Source: an uncultured Granulosicoccus sp. (GTDB lineage Bacteria; Pseudomonadota; Gammaproteobacteria; Granulosicoccales; Granulosicoccaceae). From it: a DNA stretch of 64,000 bases. This document shows positions 1 to 8,001 of the stretch, in pieces. The notes below the pieces were generated by a model. That model made no database searches, was not told the origin of the DNA, and was given only the letters and a program-made list of their open reading frames with translations. The stretch covers positions 682,001 through 746,000 of the forward strand of contig CANMQI010000001.1 in assembly GCA_947499955.1 (NCBI GenBank), in the 5' to 3' direction. The position numbers were made by a program, and so were the translations under genes. Numbering within the stretch: position 1 is the stretch's first letter; each line of letters opens with the position of its first letter.

Positions 1-1
1 C

Positions 2-2707
2 CTACGCTGCCCGCCGCTCATCTTCATCCATCTCAGGCAAGCGCCTGATCAGCCTGTCACCCAGCACACGGGCACCTCGGGTGACAAGCATGTCCAGCGA
101 AGTCGCGCCAGGATCCAGCCAGTCATTGGCTTCATCGACGACTTGTATATCCACACCTGCCAACACCAGCGATCGGAGCCGTTCATCATCCGCAAGGCCG
201 GGGTTTATCAGCAAATGCGCGTACTGCTCGCCGGCACTGTCCAGCAAACCCTCCGCCAGCGTCAGCGCCGCTAATGCCTCACACAGCTTGTCCTGAAGTT
301 GCAAACCGGCGACTTCGCGAATACCCACAGGCCTTCTGCTCTGCCTGCGCGGAAACAGAAAGCGGGAAGTATCCCTCTGGATCCCCAGTTGCAACACCTG
401 CATCTGCGCCAACCATTGTTCACCGGACAACACCGGGTCCCAGTAGTAGCGTGCATTGACCGGCCAGTCATCCAGTGGGGCACCGGCGGCTATGAGTGCC
501 CCGGTACGAAAGGCCACGATGTCGAGCGAACTTGCCTGCGTGGCCAGCAGGCCCGCGGCATCATAGACATCATCGGTCCAGGCTTGCAGATCAGTCAGGG
601 ACTCGGCCTCACCACTGGAGTTACCCGTGCCGGTCCAGTCAAATCGCAGCAAGGTGTAGCCCAGGCGAGAGAAATTCTGCATGAGACTGCGCAAGGGTCG
701 CTGGATACGGCGCTGCTCATTGCCCAACGGCGGCACCAGCAGCAGGCCACGCCCATTGTCCTTCTCGGGAGGGGGTCTCTGCAGTACGGTGTACAGCTGC
801 CGACCGCGACGGTTGATGAAGGCAGGCGCCGGCGGTGGCACCCTGCGGGTGACGCCCTCGCCCTGTATATGCCCGGCGAGCAGAGCCACGCTATCCAGGA
901 AGAAGAAATCCCGGGTCGATACCGTGAACGACAACTGCTGCTGAATCTCGGCAATGGCGCGTACCGCCAGCAGGGAATCACCGCCCAGTGAGATGAAGCT
1001 GTCATCCACGCCCACCTCAGGCAGGCCCAGAACCTGGCTCCATATCCGGCACAAGGCATGCTCCATGTCATTACCCGGAGCCACATAACCAGCGCTTCTG
1101 AGCGCCTCACCATGGGCCGGGTCAGGCAACGCCTGCTGGTCGATCTTGCCATTGATCGTTTTCGGGAATTGCGCCATGAAGCAATAGCGCGACGGCATCA
1201 TCCAGACAGGCAGCAAGGCCTGCAGATGAATGGCCACATCCACAGCCTGCAGCGCCGTATCCGCACTGGCGACATAGGCAAACAGCTGTCGCTGCTCAGC
1301 CTGCTCCACCACACAGACCAGCGATTCACTGACGCCCGGACAGGTGTTGATGGCATTTTCGATTTCACCCGGTTCGATGCGATAGCTACCGACCTTGATC
1401 TGCTGATCGATACGTCCGGCATAGGCGATGTTGCCATCGTCCAGCCAGCGCGCCAGATCACCGGTCCGATAGAGCCTGGCACCGGGTGACTCGGAAAAGG
1501 GATCAGCGATGAAGGCTCTGGCGCTCTGCTCCGGTCGGTTGAGATATCCTTCGGCCAAGGCGTCTCCGCCGATGTGCAGCTCACCGGTTTCACCGGCATC
1601 CAGCGGCCGCCCCTGGGCGTCCAGAATATGGGCCGTATATCCAGGCAAGGGCTTGCCAATGGGCAGGGCATCTCCCTGCCAGTCGGCTGGTGGCACGAAT
1701 ACCGTTGCCGTCACTGTCGTCTCGGTGGGTCCGTAGGCGTTCGCCCACAGTACAGACCGCTGCGTCAGGGACAGCCAGCGTTGATAATGTGTCGCAGACA
1801 CCTTCTCACCGGTCACTACCATCAGGCGAAGACTGGCTGGTGTGGACACCCCCGATGCCACCATCAGATCCACCCATTCGTGCCAGTAGCCTGTGGCCAG
1901 ATGCACCGCACTCACTCGATAACGATCGATGATGTCGCTCAATTCTATCTGGGCATCACTGAGATCTGCAGGCCGTAACACCACGGTGCTACCGATACTC
2001 AGCGGCGGGAAGATCTCCTCGATGCTGATATCGAAACTCAAGGTGGCAAATTGCAGCGTGCGATCATCCGGCTGCAGTTGATAGGCTTGCACATCGGCAC
2101 GGCAGTAGCAGTACAGTGCGCCATGCGAAATCGCAACGCCCTTGGGTTGCCCGGTCGAGCCCGAGGTGTACATGATGTAGGCCCGGTCGGTAGCAGCCGG
2201 TTCCGGTTTGTCGGGTATCTGAAGCTCCGTGCCGGCACCCTGCAGCTGCTCACGGGGGGCCGGCACCGCTGGCGCAGATGTCTCGACAGCCTCCTGATGA
2301 GGGCACAGTGGCAACGCCAACTCGTCCGTGCTCACCATGACGCTATCGCCGCTTGAAGGCAGATGCTGCAGACGACCCGCGGTGGCATCATCGGTGACGA
2401 TGCAACGAACCGCGGCATCGTGGAGCATGTACTCCACTCGCTCGTTCGGGAATGCAGTGTCAATGGGTACGAACACACCGCCTGCCCGGAGCGTACCCAG
2501 CATGGCAGCAATGGTATCGATCGAACGCTCACACATGAGCGCAACGCTATCCCCTGCCCTCAGGCCTCTCGCCTTCAACTGCTGCGCCATGCGACGACTC
2601 AGCAGGTCAAGCTGCTCATAGCTCATCGCCCGCTCTTCATGCACCAGCGCAACAGCTGCCGGACGAAGCAGACACTGCCTGTCAAAACCAGTCAGAAAAG
2701 TATTCAT
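2..2707 (-). CDS. NRPS-like protein: adenylation domain, carrier domain, inactive-looking hydrolase domain
   Basis: 901 aa and complete; the stop codon lies at the window edge. Residues 1-530 form an AMP-binding adenylation domain: phosphate-binding loop at 180-190 (YTSGSTGQPKG), YGPTET at 325-330, RTGD at 414-417 and the catalytic lysine K521 in NGKID. Residues 545-615 are a carrier domain with the phosphopantetheine serine S578 (LGGDSLL). Residues 635-890 resemble an alpha/beta hydrolase (VPPLGNEQRR, FDWTGTGNS), but the nucleophile elbow reads AFRTG at 732-736, with Arg where Ser is expected. That layout recalls the acyl-CoA ligase and hydrolase partners of exosortase/EPS loci, here in one chain. 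The enzyme should activate an amino or other carboxylic acid and hold it as a thioester. Substrate and product are unknown. There is no condensation or thioesterase domain. It diverges from psuG with 128 bp between. Confidence 0.85.
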   Translation of the reverse strand: MNTFLTGFDRQCLLRPAAVALVHEERAMSYEQLDLLSRRMAQQLKARGLRAGDSVALMCERSIDTIAAMLGTLRAGGVFVPIDTAFPNERVEYMLHDAAVRCIVTDDATAGRLQHLPSSGDSVMVSTDELALPLCPHQEAVETSAPAVPAPREQLQGAGTELQIPDKPEPAATDRAYIMYTSGSTGQPKGVAISHGALYCYCRADVQAYQLQPDDRTLQFATLSFDISIEEIFPPLSIGSTVVLRPADLSDAQIELSDIIDRYRVSAVHLATGYWHEWVDLMVASGVSTPASLRLMVVTGEKVSATHYQRWLSLTQRSVLWANAYGPTETTVTATVFVPPADWQGDALPIGKPLPGYTAHILDAQGRPLDAGETGELHIGGDALAEGYLNRPEQSARAFIADPFSESPGARLYRTGDLARWLDDGNIAYAGRIDQQIKVGSYRIEPGEIENAINTCPGVSESLVCVVEQAEQRQLFAYVASADTALQAVDVAIHLQALLPVWMMPSRYCFMAQFPKTINGKIDQQALPDPAHGEALRSAGYVAPGNDMEHALCRIWSQVLGLPEVGVDDSFISLGGDSLLAVRAIAEIQQQLSFTVSTRDFFFLDSVALLAGHIQGEGVTRRVPPPAPAFINRRGRQLYTVLQRPPPEKDNGRGLLLVPPLGNEQRRIQRPLRSLMQNFSRLGYTLLRFDWTGTGNSSGEAESLTDLQAWTDDVYDAAGLLATQASSLDIVAFRTGALIAAGAPLDDWPVNARYYWDPVLSGEQWLAQMQVLQLGIQRDTSRFLFPRRQSRRPVGIREVAGLQLQDKLCEALAALTLAEGLLDSAGEQYAHLLINPGLADDERLRSLVLAGVDIQVVDEANDWLDPGATSLDMLVTRGARVLGDRLIRRLPEMDEDERRAA

Positions 2708-2835
2708 TCAGTGCGAATGGACAAACAGTTAGCCATGGGGGTTGCATCGACCTCGTCAAGCTGTTGATGCAAAGGCAAGGCCAACTCCAATTGCTTATAC
2801 TCGCAGGCTCTGTCCTGTTTACCCATGCATGCATC

Positions 2836-3750
2836 ATGTCCAATCCCGTATTGACCATCAGCCCTGACGTCAAGGCAGCCCTGAACAGCCACCAGGGTGT
2901 CGTCGCGCTGGAAAGCACCATCATCACGCATGGCATGCCCTACCCGCAGAACAGGGATACCGCCCTTGGTGTGGAACAGGCGGTCAGGGACAGTGGCGCC
3001 ATACCAGCGACCATTGCCATCCTTGATGGTGAGATCATGGTGGGTCTTAATGAAGAGCAACTGGAAACCCTGGCCAAATCCAGCAATGCCATGAAACTCT
3101 CCCGTGCAGACCTTGCGATGGCTCTCGCTCGCAAGGCCATGGGCTCGACCACCGTGGCGGCCACCATGATCATTGCGCAGCTGGCAGGCATCAAGGTATT
3201 TGCCACCGGCGGCATCGGTGGTGTGCACCAGGGCGCCGAACTGAGTTTCGATATATCGGCAGATTTGCAGGAGCTGGGCCGAACACCGGTCACCGTTATC
3301 TGCGCCGGCGCCAAGGCCATCCTCGACATCCCCAAGACGCTGGAGGTGCTGGAAACCCTCGGTGTTCCAGTATTGGCTTATGCTCAGGATGAGGTACCGG
3401 CATTCTGGTCACGCAGCAGTGGCCTTGCGGCCCCGCTGCGAGCCGATACCGTCGAGGAAATCGTCGACTTTCTGCAAGCGCGTGAATCCCTGCAACTGGG
3501 CGGTGGCGTTCTGGTGGCCAACCCGGTACCGCGCGAGGCTGAAATCCCTCAGGCCGAGATGCAGACCTTCATTGCGCAGGCCATCGCCGAGTCACAGGCA
3601 GCCGGTATCAGCGGCAAGGCCGTCACACCCTGGTTGCTGGGTCGTATCGTGGACATTACCGATGGTCGCAGCCTGATATGCAATCAGGCCTTGATCATCA
3701 ACAATGCGAAACTGGCGGCGGCGCTGGCGGTTGCGCAGAGTCAGCGCTAG
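2836..3750 (+). CDS. psuG: pseudouridine-5'-phosphate glycosidase
   Basis: 304 aa from the ATG chosen here, close to the usual family length (about 310). PsuG reversibly splits pseudouridine 5'-phosphate into uracil and ribose 5-phosphate in the cytoplasm, the second step of pseudouridine salvage. Family signatures seen: ALESTIITHGMPYPQN near the N-terminus, TTVAATMIIAQLAG, ATGGIGGVHQGAE and CAGAKAILDIPKTLE. The frame is open upstream to an ATG at 2764, which would add a hydrophobic stretch. I prefer 2836 because homologues start close to this point, although no clear Shine-Dalgarno precedes it. The pseudouridine kinase psuK is not adjacent. The stop overlaps by four bases the stop of the convergent TrpD-like gene. 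Confidence 0.9.
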   Translation: MSNPVLTISPDVKAALNSHQGVVALESTIITHGMPYPQNRDTALGVEQAVRDSGAIPATIAILDGEIMVGLNEEQLETLAKSSNAMKLSRADLAMALARKAMGSTTVAATMIIAQLAGIKVFATGGIGGVHQGAELSFDISADLQELGRTPVTVICAGAKAILDIPKTLEVLETLGVPVLAYAQDEVPAFWSRSSGLAAPLRADTVEEIVDFLQARESLQLGGGVLVANPVPREAEIPQAEMQTFIAQAIAESQAAGISGKAVTPWLLGRIVDITDGRSLICNQALIINNAKLAAALAVAQSQR

Positions 3751-4886
3751 GACAATACGGCGGCAGCCTTGAAACGCTGCTCCGCCTCACCACTGTCCAG
3801 GACCTTGCGGATGAGCTCGCCGGCCTCCGCCATGCCAGCGGCCAGACCGCGCGCATGCGCCATCACGGCACCGGCGTAGATCAGGGAATCCCGCGCAGGT
3901 CCGGCCTCGCCGGCGAGTGCTGCCAAGCCGGCGCTTGCCGCGTGACGGGCAATCTCACGTGCCAGCTCGTTGCCCGGCGCCTTGACCGAGCGGATGGAGT
4001 CATCCGTCAGATGCTCAGGCAGCGACACGGCGCGCTCTTCGCGCTCGATGCCCAGTTCGGCCGGCTCGAGATCCACCTGAACGAGATCCACACCGTCCGT
4101 ACTCGTGAAATATCGTGCTGATTGCGACAAGGACGGCACCACCCCACCCTCGACACCACGCACCAGAATGGAACTGGCGAAGCCGGCGGCGGTGGCCATC
4201 CTGGCGTAAACCGGTGGATACGGCTTGTGGACAAAGCCTGTCACCAGATGACTGGATGACAGAGGCACCAGGCTTCTGACTGCCACCTCAAGGGTGGTCA
4301 GGCAGGGTCGCTTGACAATGCGTGTGCGCAAATCGGTCAGCGCAGCCAGTTCCGGTGCCAGTTCCTCCTGCGACACATAGGCCCAGCCACATTGAGAATC
4401 TTCCAGTTGTGCGGCAGCGCTCTCGCGCGTGATTGCCGGGTTCAACCCCGCCTCGCGCAGAATCATGGAATGCGATGCGCCAAACTTCGGACCCATGGCA
4501 TCCACACCGTGAGTCAGTGTGGGCAGGCCACAGGCGGCCAGCACGGCCGGCAGGAAGGGTCCCATGGGCAGCCCCCGCAGATACCCATCGTAAGGGTCGA
4601 CAATGGTCAGCAATTGCTCCACCTTGACCGTCAAGGGTGTGATTCCCTCATTGATTGCGTCGAGAATTCCGGTAAGCTCCTCGTCGGTTTCCCGCTTCAT
4701 CCGCAAGGCAATCAGAAAAATACCCGCTTGCACCTCGTCTGCCTTGTCCTCCAGGATAAGCCGCATGGCTCGCCGGGCGTCTTCGGCCGACAGATCCTTG
4801 CTCAGCGTAGGGCCCGTGGCAATACGCTGCAGCGCATCGCGCATGATTTCGGCATCGGTCATGGAATCGGTTTCGAAGGCTGGCAT
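3747..4886 (-). CDS. anthranilate phosphoribosyltransferase-family (TrpD-like) protein
   Basis: About 379 aa. The N-terminal helical part and the alpha/beta core (ACGLPTLTHGVDAMGPKFGA) match the glycosyltransferase family 3 fold of TrpD, and one aligned landmark is the ACGxxxxxHG strand. The PRPP-binding GTGGD loop of true TrpD is replaced by DPYDG, so anthranilate phosphoribosyltransferase activity is doubtful. It looks like the TrpD2/YbiB type, some of which bind nucleic acid. No other trp gene is near. The ATG at 4886 gives a start like other family members; an upstream ATG at 4943 would add an arginine-rich extension. The gene is divergent from cysG with under 100 bp between. The exact role is unknown. 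Confidence 0.75.
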   Translation of the reverse strand: MPAFETDSMTDAEIMRDALQRIATGPTLSKDLSAEDARRAMRLILEDKADEVQAGIFLIALRMKRETDEELTGILDAINEGITPLTVKVEQLLTIVDPYDGYLRGLPMGPFLPAVLAACGLPTLTHGVDAMGPKFGASHSMILREAGLNPAITRESAAAQLEDSQCGWAYVSQEELAPELAALTDLRTRIVKRPCLTTLEVAVRSLVPLSSSHLVTGFVHKPYPPVYARMATAAGFASSILVRGVEGGVVPSLSQSARYFTSTDGVDLVQVDLEPAELGIEREERAVSLPEHLTDDSIRSVKAPGNELAREIARHAASAGLAALAGEAGPARDSLIYAGAVMAHARGLAAGMAEAGELIRKVLDSGEAEQRFKAAAVLS

Positions 4887-4983
4887 GATAGTGATCAAGT
4901 CTCTCGGAGTGGCAAAGGTCTGCAAACGTCTGCGGCGATACACCTTGAAGCCATGTTAACCGAGCCAGAGCAACATAGAGTCA

Positions 4984-6402
4984 ATGACAGTGAATCGAAC
5001 CGAGCAACAGGGTTTCCAGAGCTTTCCCGCCTTTCTCGACATGAGCGGGCGCCGAGTCGTGCTGATCGGTGGCGGTGCCAATGCCGAACGCAAGGCCGTG
5101 CGACTGACACGCCATGGTGCAACTATCGATGTGATTGCACCGCAGCTCTCAGCAAGTCTGTCGGACACGGTCAAGGAACACCTGCTCAATCACATCGAGC
5201 GGCACTGGCAGGCCAGCGACCTTGAAGGCGCCTGCCTGGTGGTTGCTGCCAGCGACGATCGAGAAGAGAACGCCAAGATCGCCGACGCTGCGAAGGCCGC
5301 TGACTGCTGGGTCAATGCGGCCAATCAGCCCGAGATCAGCAATTTCCTGATTCCCTCACTGGTCGATCGCTCACCGCTGCTGATAGCGGTATCCAGCAGC
5401 GGCACATCACCCGTGCTGGCTCGCCTGCTTACGGCTCGCATCGACGCCTTTCTGCCGCATACCTATCGAGAGCTGGCAACGCTGGCCGATCGCTATCGGG
5501 ATCGCATTCGTGCAGAGATCGGCAACTGGCGTCAGCGCAGACGCTTCTGGGAACGCCTGCTCAATGGTCGCGTGGGTGAACTGATTCTGCAGGGTCGTCT
5601 TGCCAATGTCGATGCCGCACTGGAACAGGCCATTCAAGAGCACGACGACGACAAGGTCGATGGCGAAGTCTATCTGGTGGGCGCAGGCCCTGGCGACCCG
5701 GACTTGCTGAGCTTTCGTGCCCTGCGACTGATGCAGCAATGCGATGTCGTACTGTATGACCGCCTGGTGTCCGAACCCATCATGGCCCTGGTCAACGCTG
5801 CGGCTGAAAAGGTGTATGTCGGTAAACAGCGGAGCAACCATGCGGTGCCGCAGGAGTCCATCAATGCCCTGTTGGTCAAGCACGCACAGGCCGGCAAACG
5901 TGTGCTGCGGCTCAAGGGTGGCGACCCCTTCATCTTCGGTCGTGGTGGCGAGGAAATCGAAACCCTGGCGGCCGAAGGTGTGCCCTTCCAGGTGGTACCC
6001 GGTGTCACGGCGGCGGCGGGTTGTGCCAGCTATGCCGGTATTCCGCTGACTCATCGCGATCACGCACAGTCCTGTCTGTTCGTCACCGGGCACCTGAAGG
6101 ATGGCTCGGTGAATCTGGACTGGCCGGCTTTGACCCGACTACAGCAGACTGTCGTGATCTATATGGGCCTGGAAGGCTTGCCGGTCATCTGCCAGCAGCT
6201 GATCACACACGGGCTGCCAGCCACCCACCCCATCGCCATCGTCTCGCAGGGCACCTTGAGTAATCAGCAAGTGATTACCGGCACGCTGGAGACTCTGCCG
6301 GCGCTTGTGGCCAGTGAATCCGTCAAGGCCCCCACGCTGATCATCATCGGCCATGTGGTGTCCCTGCGAGAAAAGCTTGCCTGGTTCGAAACCCGCGCCT
6401 GA
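4984..6402 (+). CDS. cysG: siroheme synthase (uroporphyrinogen-III C-methyltransferase / precorrin-2 dehydrogenase / ferrochelatase)
   Basis: 472 aa, the length of bifunctional CysG. Residues 15-215 form the NAD-binding CysG-B half, starting with VVLIGGGANAERKA, which oxidises precorrin-2 and inserts iron. From about residue 229 the SAM-dependent methyltransferase half (VYLVGAGPGDPDLL) makes precorrin-2 from uroporphyrinogen III; LKGGDPFIFGRGGEE and VVPGVTAA are the classic signatures. The product siroheme is the cofactor of sulfite and nitrite reductases. The downstream Rieske gene starts 35 bp later on the same strand and may be co-transcribed. Neither a sulfite nor a nitrite reductase is visible in this window. 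Confidence 0.95.
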   Translation: MTVNRTEQQGFQSFPAFLDMSGRRVVLIGGGANAERKAVRLTRHGATIDVIAPQLSASLSDTVKEHLLNHIERHWQASDLEGACLVVAASDDREENAKIADAAKAADCWVNAANQPEISNFLIPSLVDRSPLLIAVSSSGTSPVLARLLTARIDAFLPHTYRELATLADRYRDRIRAEIGNWRQRRRFWERLLNGRVGELILQGRLANVDAALEQAIQEHDDDKVDGEVYLVGAGPGDPDLLSFRALRLMQQCDVVLYDRLVSEPIMALVNAAAEKVYVGKQRSNHAVPQESINALLVKHAQAGKRVLRLKGGDPFIFGRGGEEIETLAAEGVPFQVVPGVTAAAGCASYAGIPLTHRDHAQSCLFVTGHLKDGSVNLDWPALTRLQQTVVIYMGLEGLPVICQQLITHGLPATHPIAIVSQGTLSNQQVITGTLETLPALVASESVKAPTLIIIGHVVSLREKLAWFETRA

Positions 6403-6437
6403 GCCACACCGACATCGTTACCGGAAAACCACAGACC

Positions 6438-6767
6438 ATGGCCACTGACCAACCCACCACACCCGCCGCGGGCGAACATCGATTGTTGCCTCTGGCAGAG
6501 CTGAAAGCCGGCATCCCATGTCGCGTCGAGCACGAAGGCAAGGGTGTGCTGTTGTGCCTGGTGGATGATGTGGTGCATGCCGTACACGATACGTGCACGC
6601 ATGAAGATATATCGCTATCACTGGGCGTGCTGTGCGAACACCGTCTGCGTTGTCCCCTGCATGGGAGCCAGTTCGATATCCGTACCGGCAAGGTACTGGA
6701 TGAACCGGCCGAGATCGATTTGCCGGTGTATGACGTTACAGTGGTGGATGGCTGGGTTTGTATCTGA
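6438..6767 (+). CDS. Rieske [2Fe-2S] ferredoxin-like protein
   Basis: 109 aa, a stand-alone Rieske domain. The two cluster-binding motifs are visible: CTH (in VHDTCTHED) and CPLH (in RLRCPLHGSQF), giving two Cys and two His ligands. Small proteins like this act as electron carriers for dioxygenases or as the NirD-type small subunit of assimilatory nitrite reductase. Its place 35 bp behind the siroheme synthase gene favours a link with a siroheme enzyme, but this is inference. No membrane anchor or signal peptide is seen, so it should be cytoplasmic. It converges on the truncated haemoglobin gene with 39 bp between stops. Confidence 0.88.
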   Translation: MATDQPTTPAAGEHRLLPLAELKAGIPCRVEHEGKGVLLCLVDDVVHAVHDTCTHEDISLSLGVLCEHRLRCPLHGSQFDIRTGKVLDEPAEIDLPVYDVTVVDGWVCI

Positions 6768-6806
6768 AGGCTGACTGATCGCCTGGGCGATGCGGGGCCA
6801 GTGGCG

Positions 6807-7193
6807 CTAGTTGCGGTTACGCATGTGATCCGCAAAAGCGGCAAGTCTTGCCTCGACCTCTGTTCGTAGCGCCTCATCGGCCACATGTTCCTGCAAGGAC
6901 TTGTGCATACACAACATCCACGCGTCGCGCTCGGCTGGACCAATCGGAATGTGCAGGTGACGTCGCCGCATCATGGGCTCACCATACTGTTCTCGATACC
7001 GGTCCGGCCCGTCGAAGAAACGGGTAAGGAACGCGATCAGACGGCTACGAACCTCCTCTGTCCCCATCTGATGCAGGGAATGAATATGCGCCGCTTCCGG
7101 CAGCGTCTCCATCCAGTTGTACAGGCTTGTGGCAATGGCCTCGATGCCGCGTTCTTCACCGAGTCGCTGGTACAGTGTTGGAAGTTCAGTCAT
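6807..7193 (-). CDS. group II truncated haemoglobin
   Basis: 128 aa, the normal length for a 2-on-2 globin. The RRRHLHIPIG segment holds the proximal haem histidine, and ERDAWMLCM carries the tryptophan at position G8 typical of group II proteins. YREQYGEPMM is also typical of the E-F region. Such proteins bind oxygen or nitric oxide and are usually linked to NO or peroxide tolerance or to oxygen delivery. The gene follows the ankyrin lipoprotein gene by 10 bp on the same strand, so it may sit at the end of that transcript. A functional tie with the Rhs-lipase upstream seems unlikely. Confidence 0.9.
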   Translation of the reverse strand: MTELPTLYQRLGEERGIEAIATSLYNWMETLPEAAHIHSLHQMGTEEVRSRLIAFLTRFFDGPDRYREQYGEPMMRRRHLHIPIGPAERDAWMLCMHKSLQEHVADEALRTEVEARLAAFADHMRNRN

Positions 7194-7203
7194 GTTTCTG
7201 TAG

Positions 7204-8001
7204 TCAGTCTTGTTGTCGCAGATCTTCTGGCCGCGGACACAAGGTTCCCTTTTTCAGACCTTCTTCGTGGTCGCGAAAGGTAAAGAGGCATTCCGGCGAG
7301 ACGCCACTTGGAGATGGGTGTGCCGGCTTTGGATTGAAGTCTGGAACACGGGCGCGCGTCCAGTCGATCAAGGCATCGCGGGCGTAATTCCAGGGGTGGG
7401 CTTCGTCGTAGGGGCTGTTTTCCATGTAGTACGTCAAGGCTTCCAGTTCCGCTGGATGTAATTCGTAAAGCCCCAGGAGTTTCAGTGCCATGGGGTATTT
7501 GCTCCCTCTCAAAGCCATAGTAAATGCCGTCTGATGGTTACGGAATTTTTCGATGGCTTCTGGCACAAGATCTACTGATGGATCTGCTCCATGCTCCAGC
7601 AGATAATCGAAGGCTTCGAAATTCCACAGATAAACCGCGCAGGCTAGTGGTGTCCTGCGATCCGAGTACCCCACATTCCAGAAGGCATTGGTAGACGCGC
7701 CATATTCAACCAGCAATTCAAGATAGCGGCTGCTACGGTCATCAATGGCAGTACAGACCGCATGATCACTCAAATCCGGGCCCAGGATGGCTTCCGGATT
7801 GGCCCCCTTTTCCAGCACCTGGCGAGCGGCATTCAGGTCCTTGGCATTCAGGCTATTCAGCAACTGGAGATCGAGAGACTCGTCGTTCTCTGCAACCAGC
7901 GTGGTGGTGCAACCCACCATCAATACCGCCAACAAAGCGCTGCACAAACGCTGCACGAACAGATTCCTGAATCCATTTCTGGCCTTGAACAGGGTTTTCA
8001 T
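7204..8001 (-). CDS. ankyrin-repeat lipoprotein, putative immunity partner of the upstream lipase
   Basis: 265 aa. The first 31 residues form a lipoprotein signal: basic start, hydrophobic run, and Cys31 in LMVGC followed by Thr, which favours the outer membrane. The rest contains ankyrin-like units (NSLNAKDLNAARQVLEKGANP; ELLVEYGASTNA; TPLACAVYLWNFEAFDYLLEHGADP). Its ATG overlaps the TGA of the lipase gene in an ATGA arrangement, so the two are translationally coupled. Lipoproteins and ankyrin proteins encoded right behind lipase effectors often neutralise them. I infer an immunity role here; it is not shown by the sequence. The -3 residue Met of the lipobox is slightly unusual. Confidence 0.75.
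   Translation of the reverse strand: MKTLFKARNGFRNLFVQRLCSALLAVLMVGCTTTLVAENDESLDLQLLNSLNAKDLNAARQVLEKGANPEAILGPDLSDHAVCTAIDDRSSRYLELLVEYGASTNAFWNVGYSDRRTPLACAVYLWNFEAFDYLLEHGADPSVDLVPEAIEKFRNHQTAFTMALRGSKYPMALKLLGLYELHPAELEALTYYMENSPYDEAHPWNYARDALIDWTRARVPDFNPKPAHPSPSGVSPECLFTFRDHEEGLKKGTLCPRPEDLRQQD

Noticed and set aside
2764-2835. N-terminal extension of psuG that looks like a signal peptide
   Set aside because: PsuG is cytoplasmic and homologues start near 2836; the extension is probably not translated.
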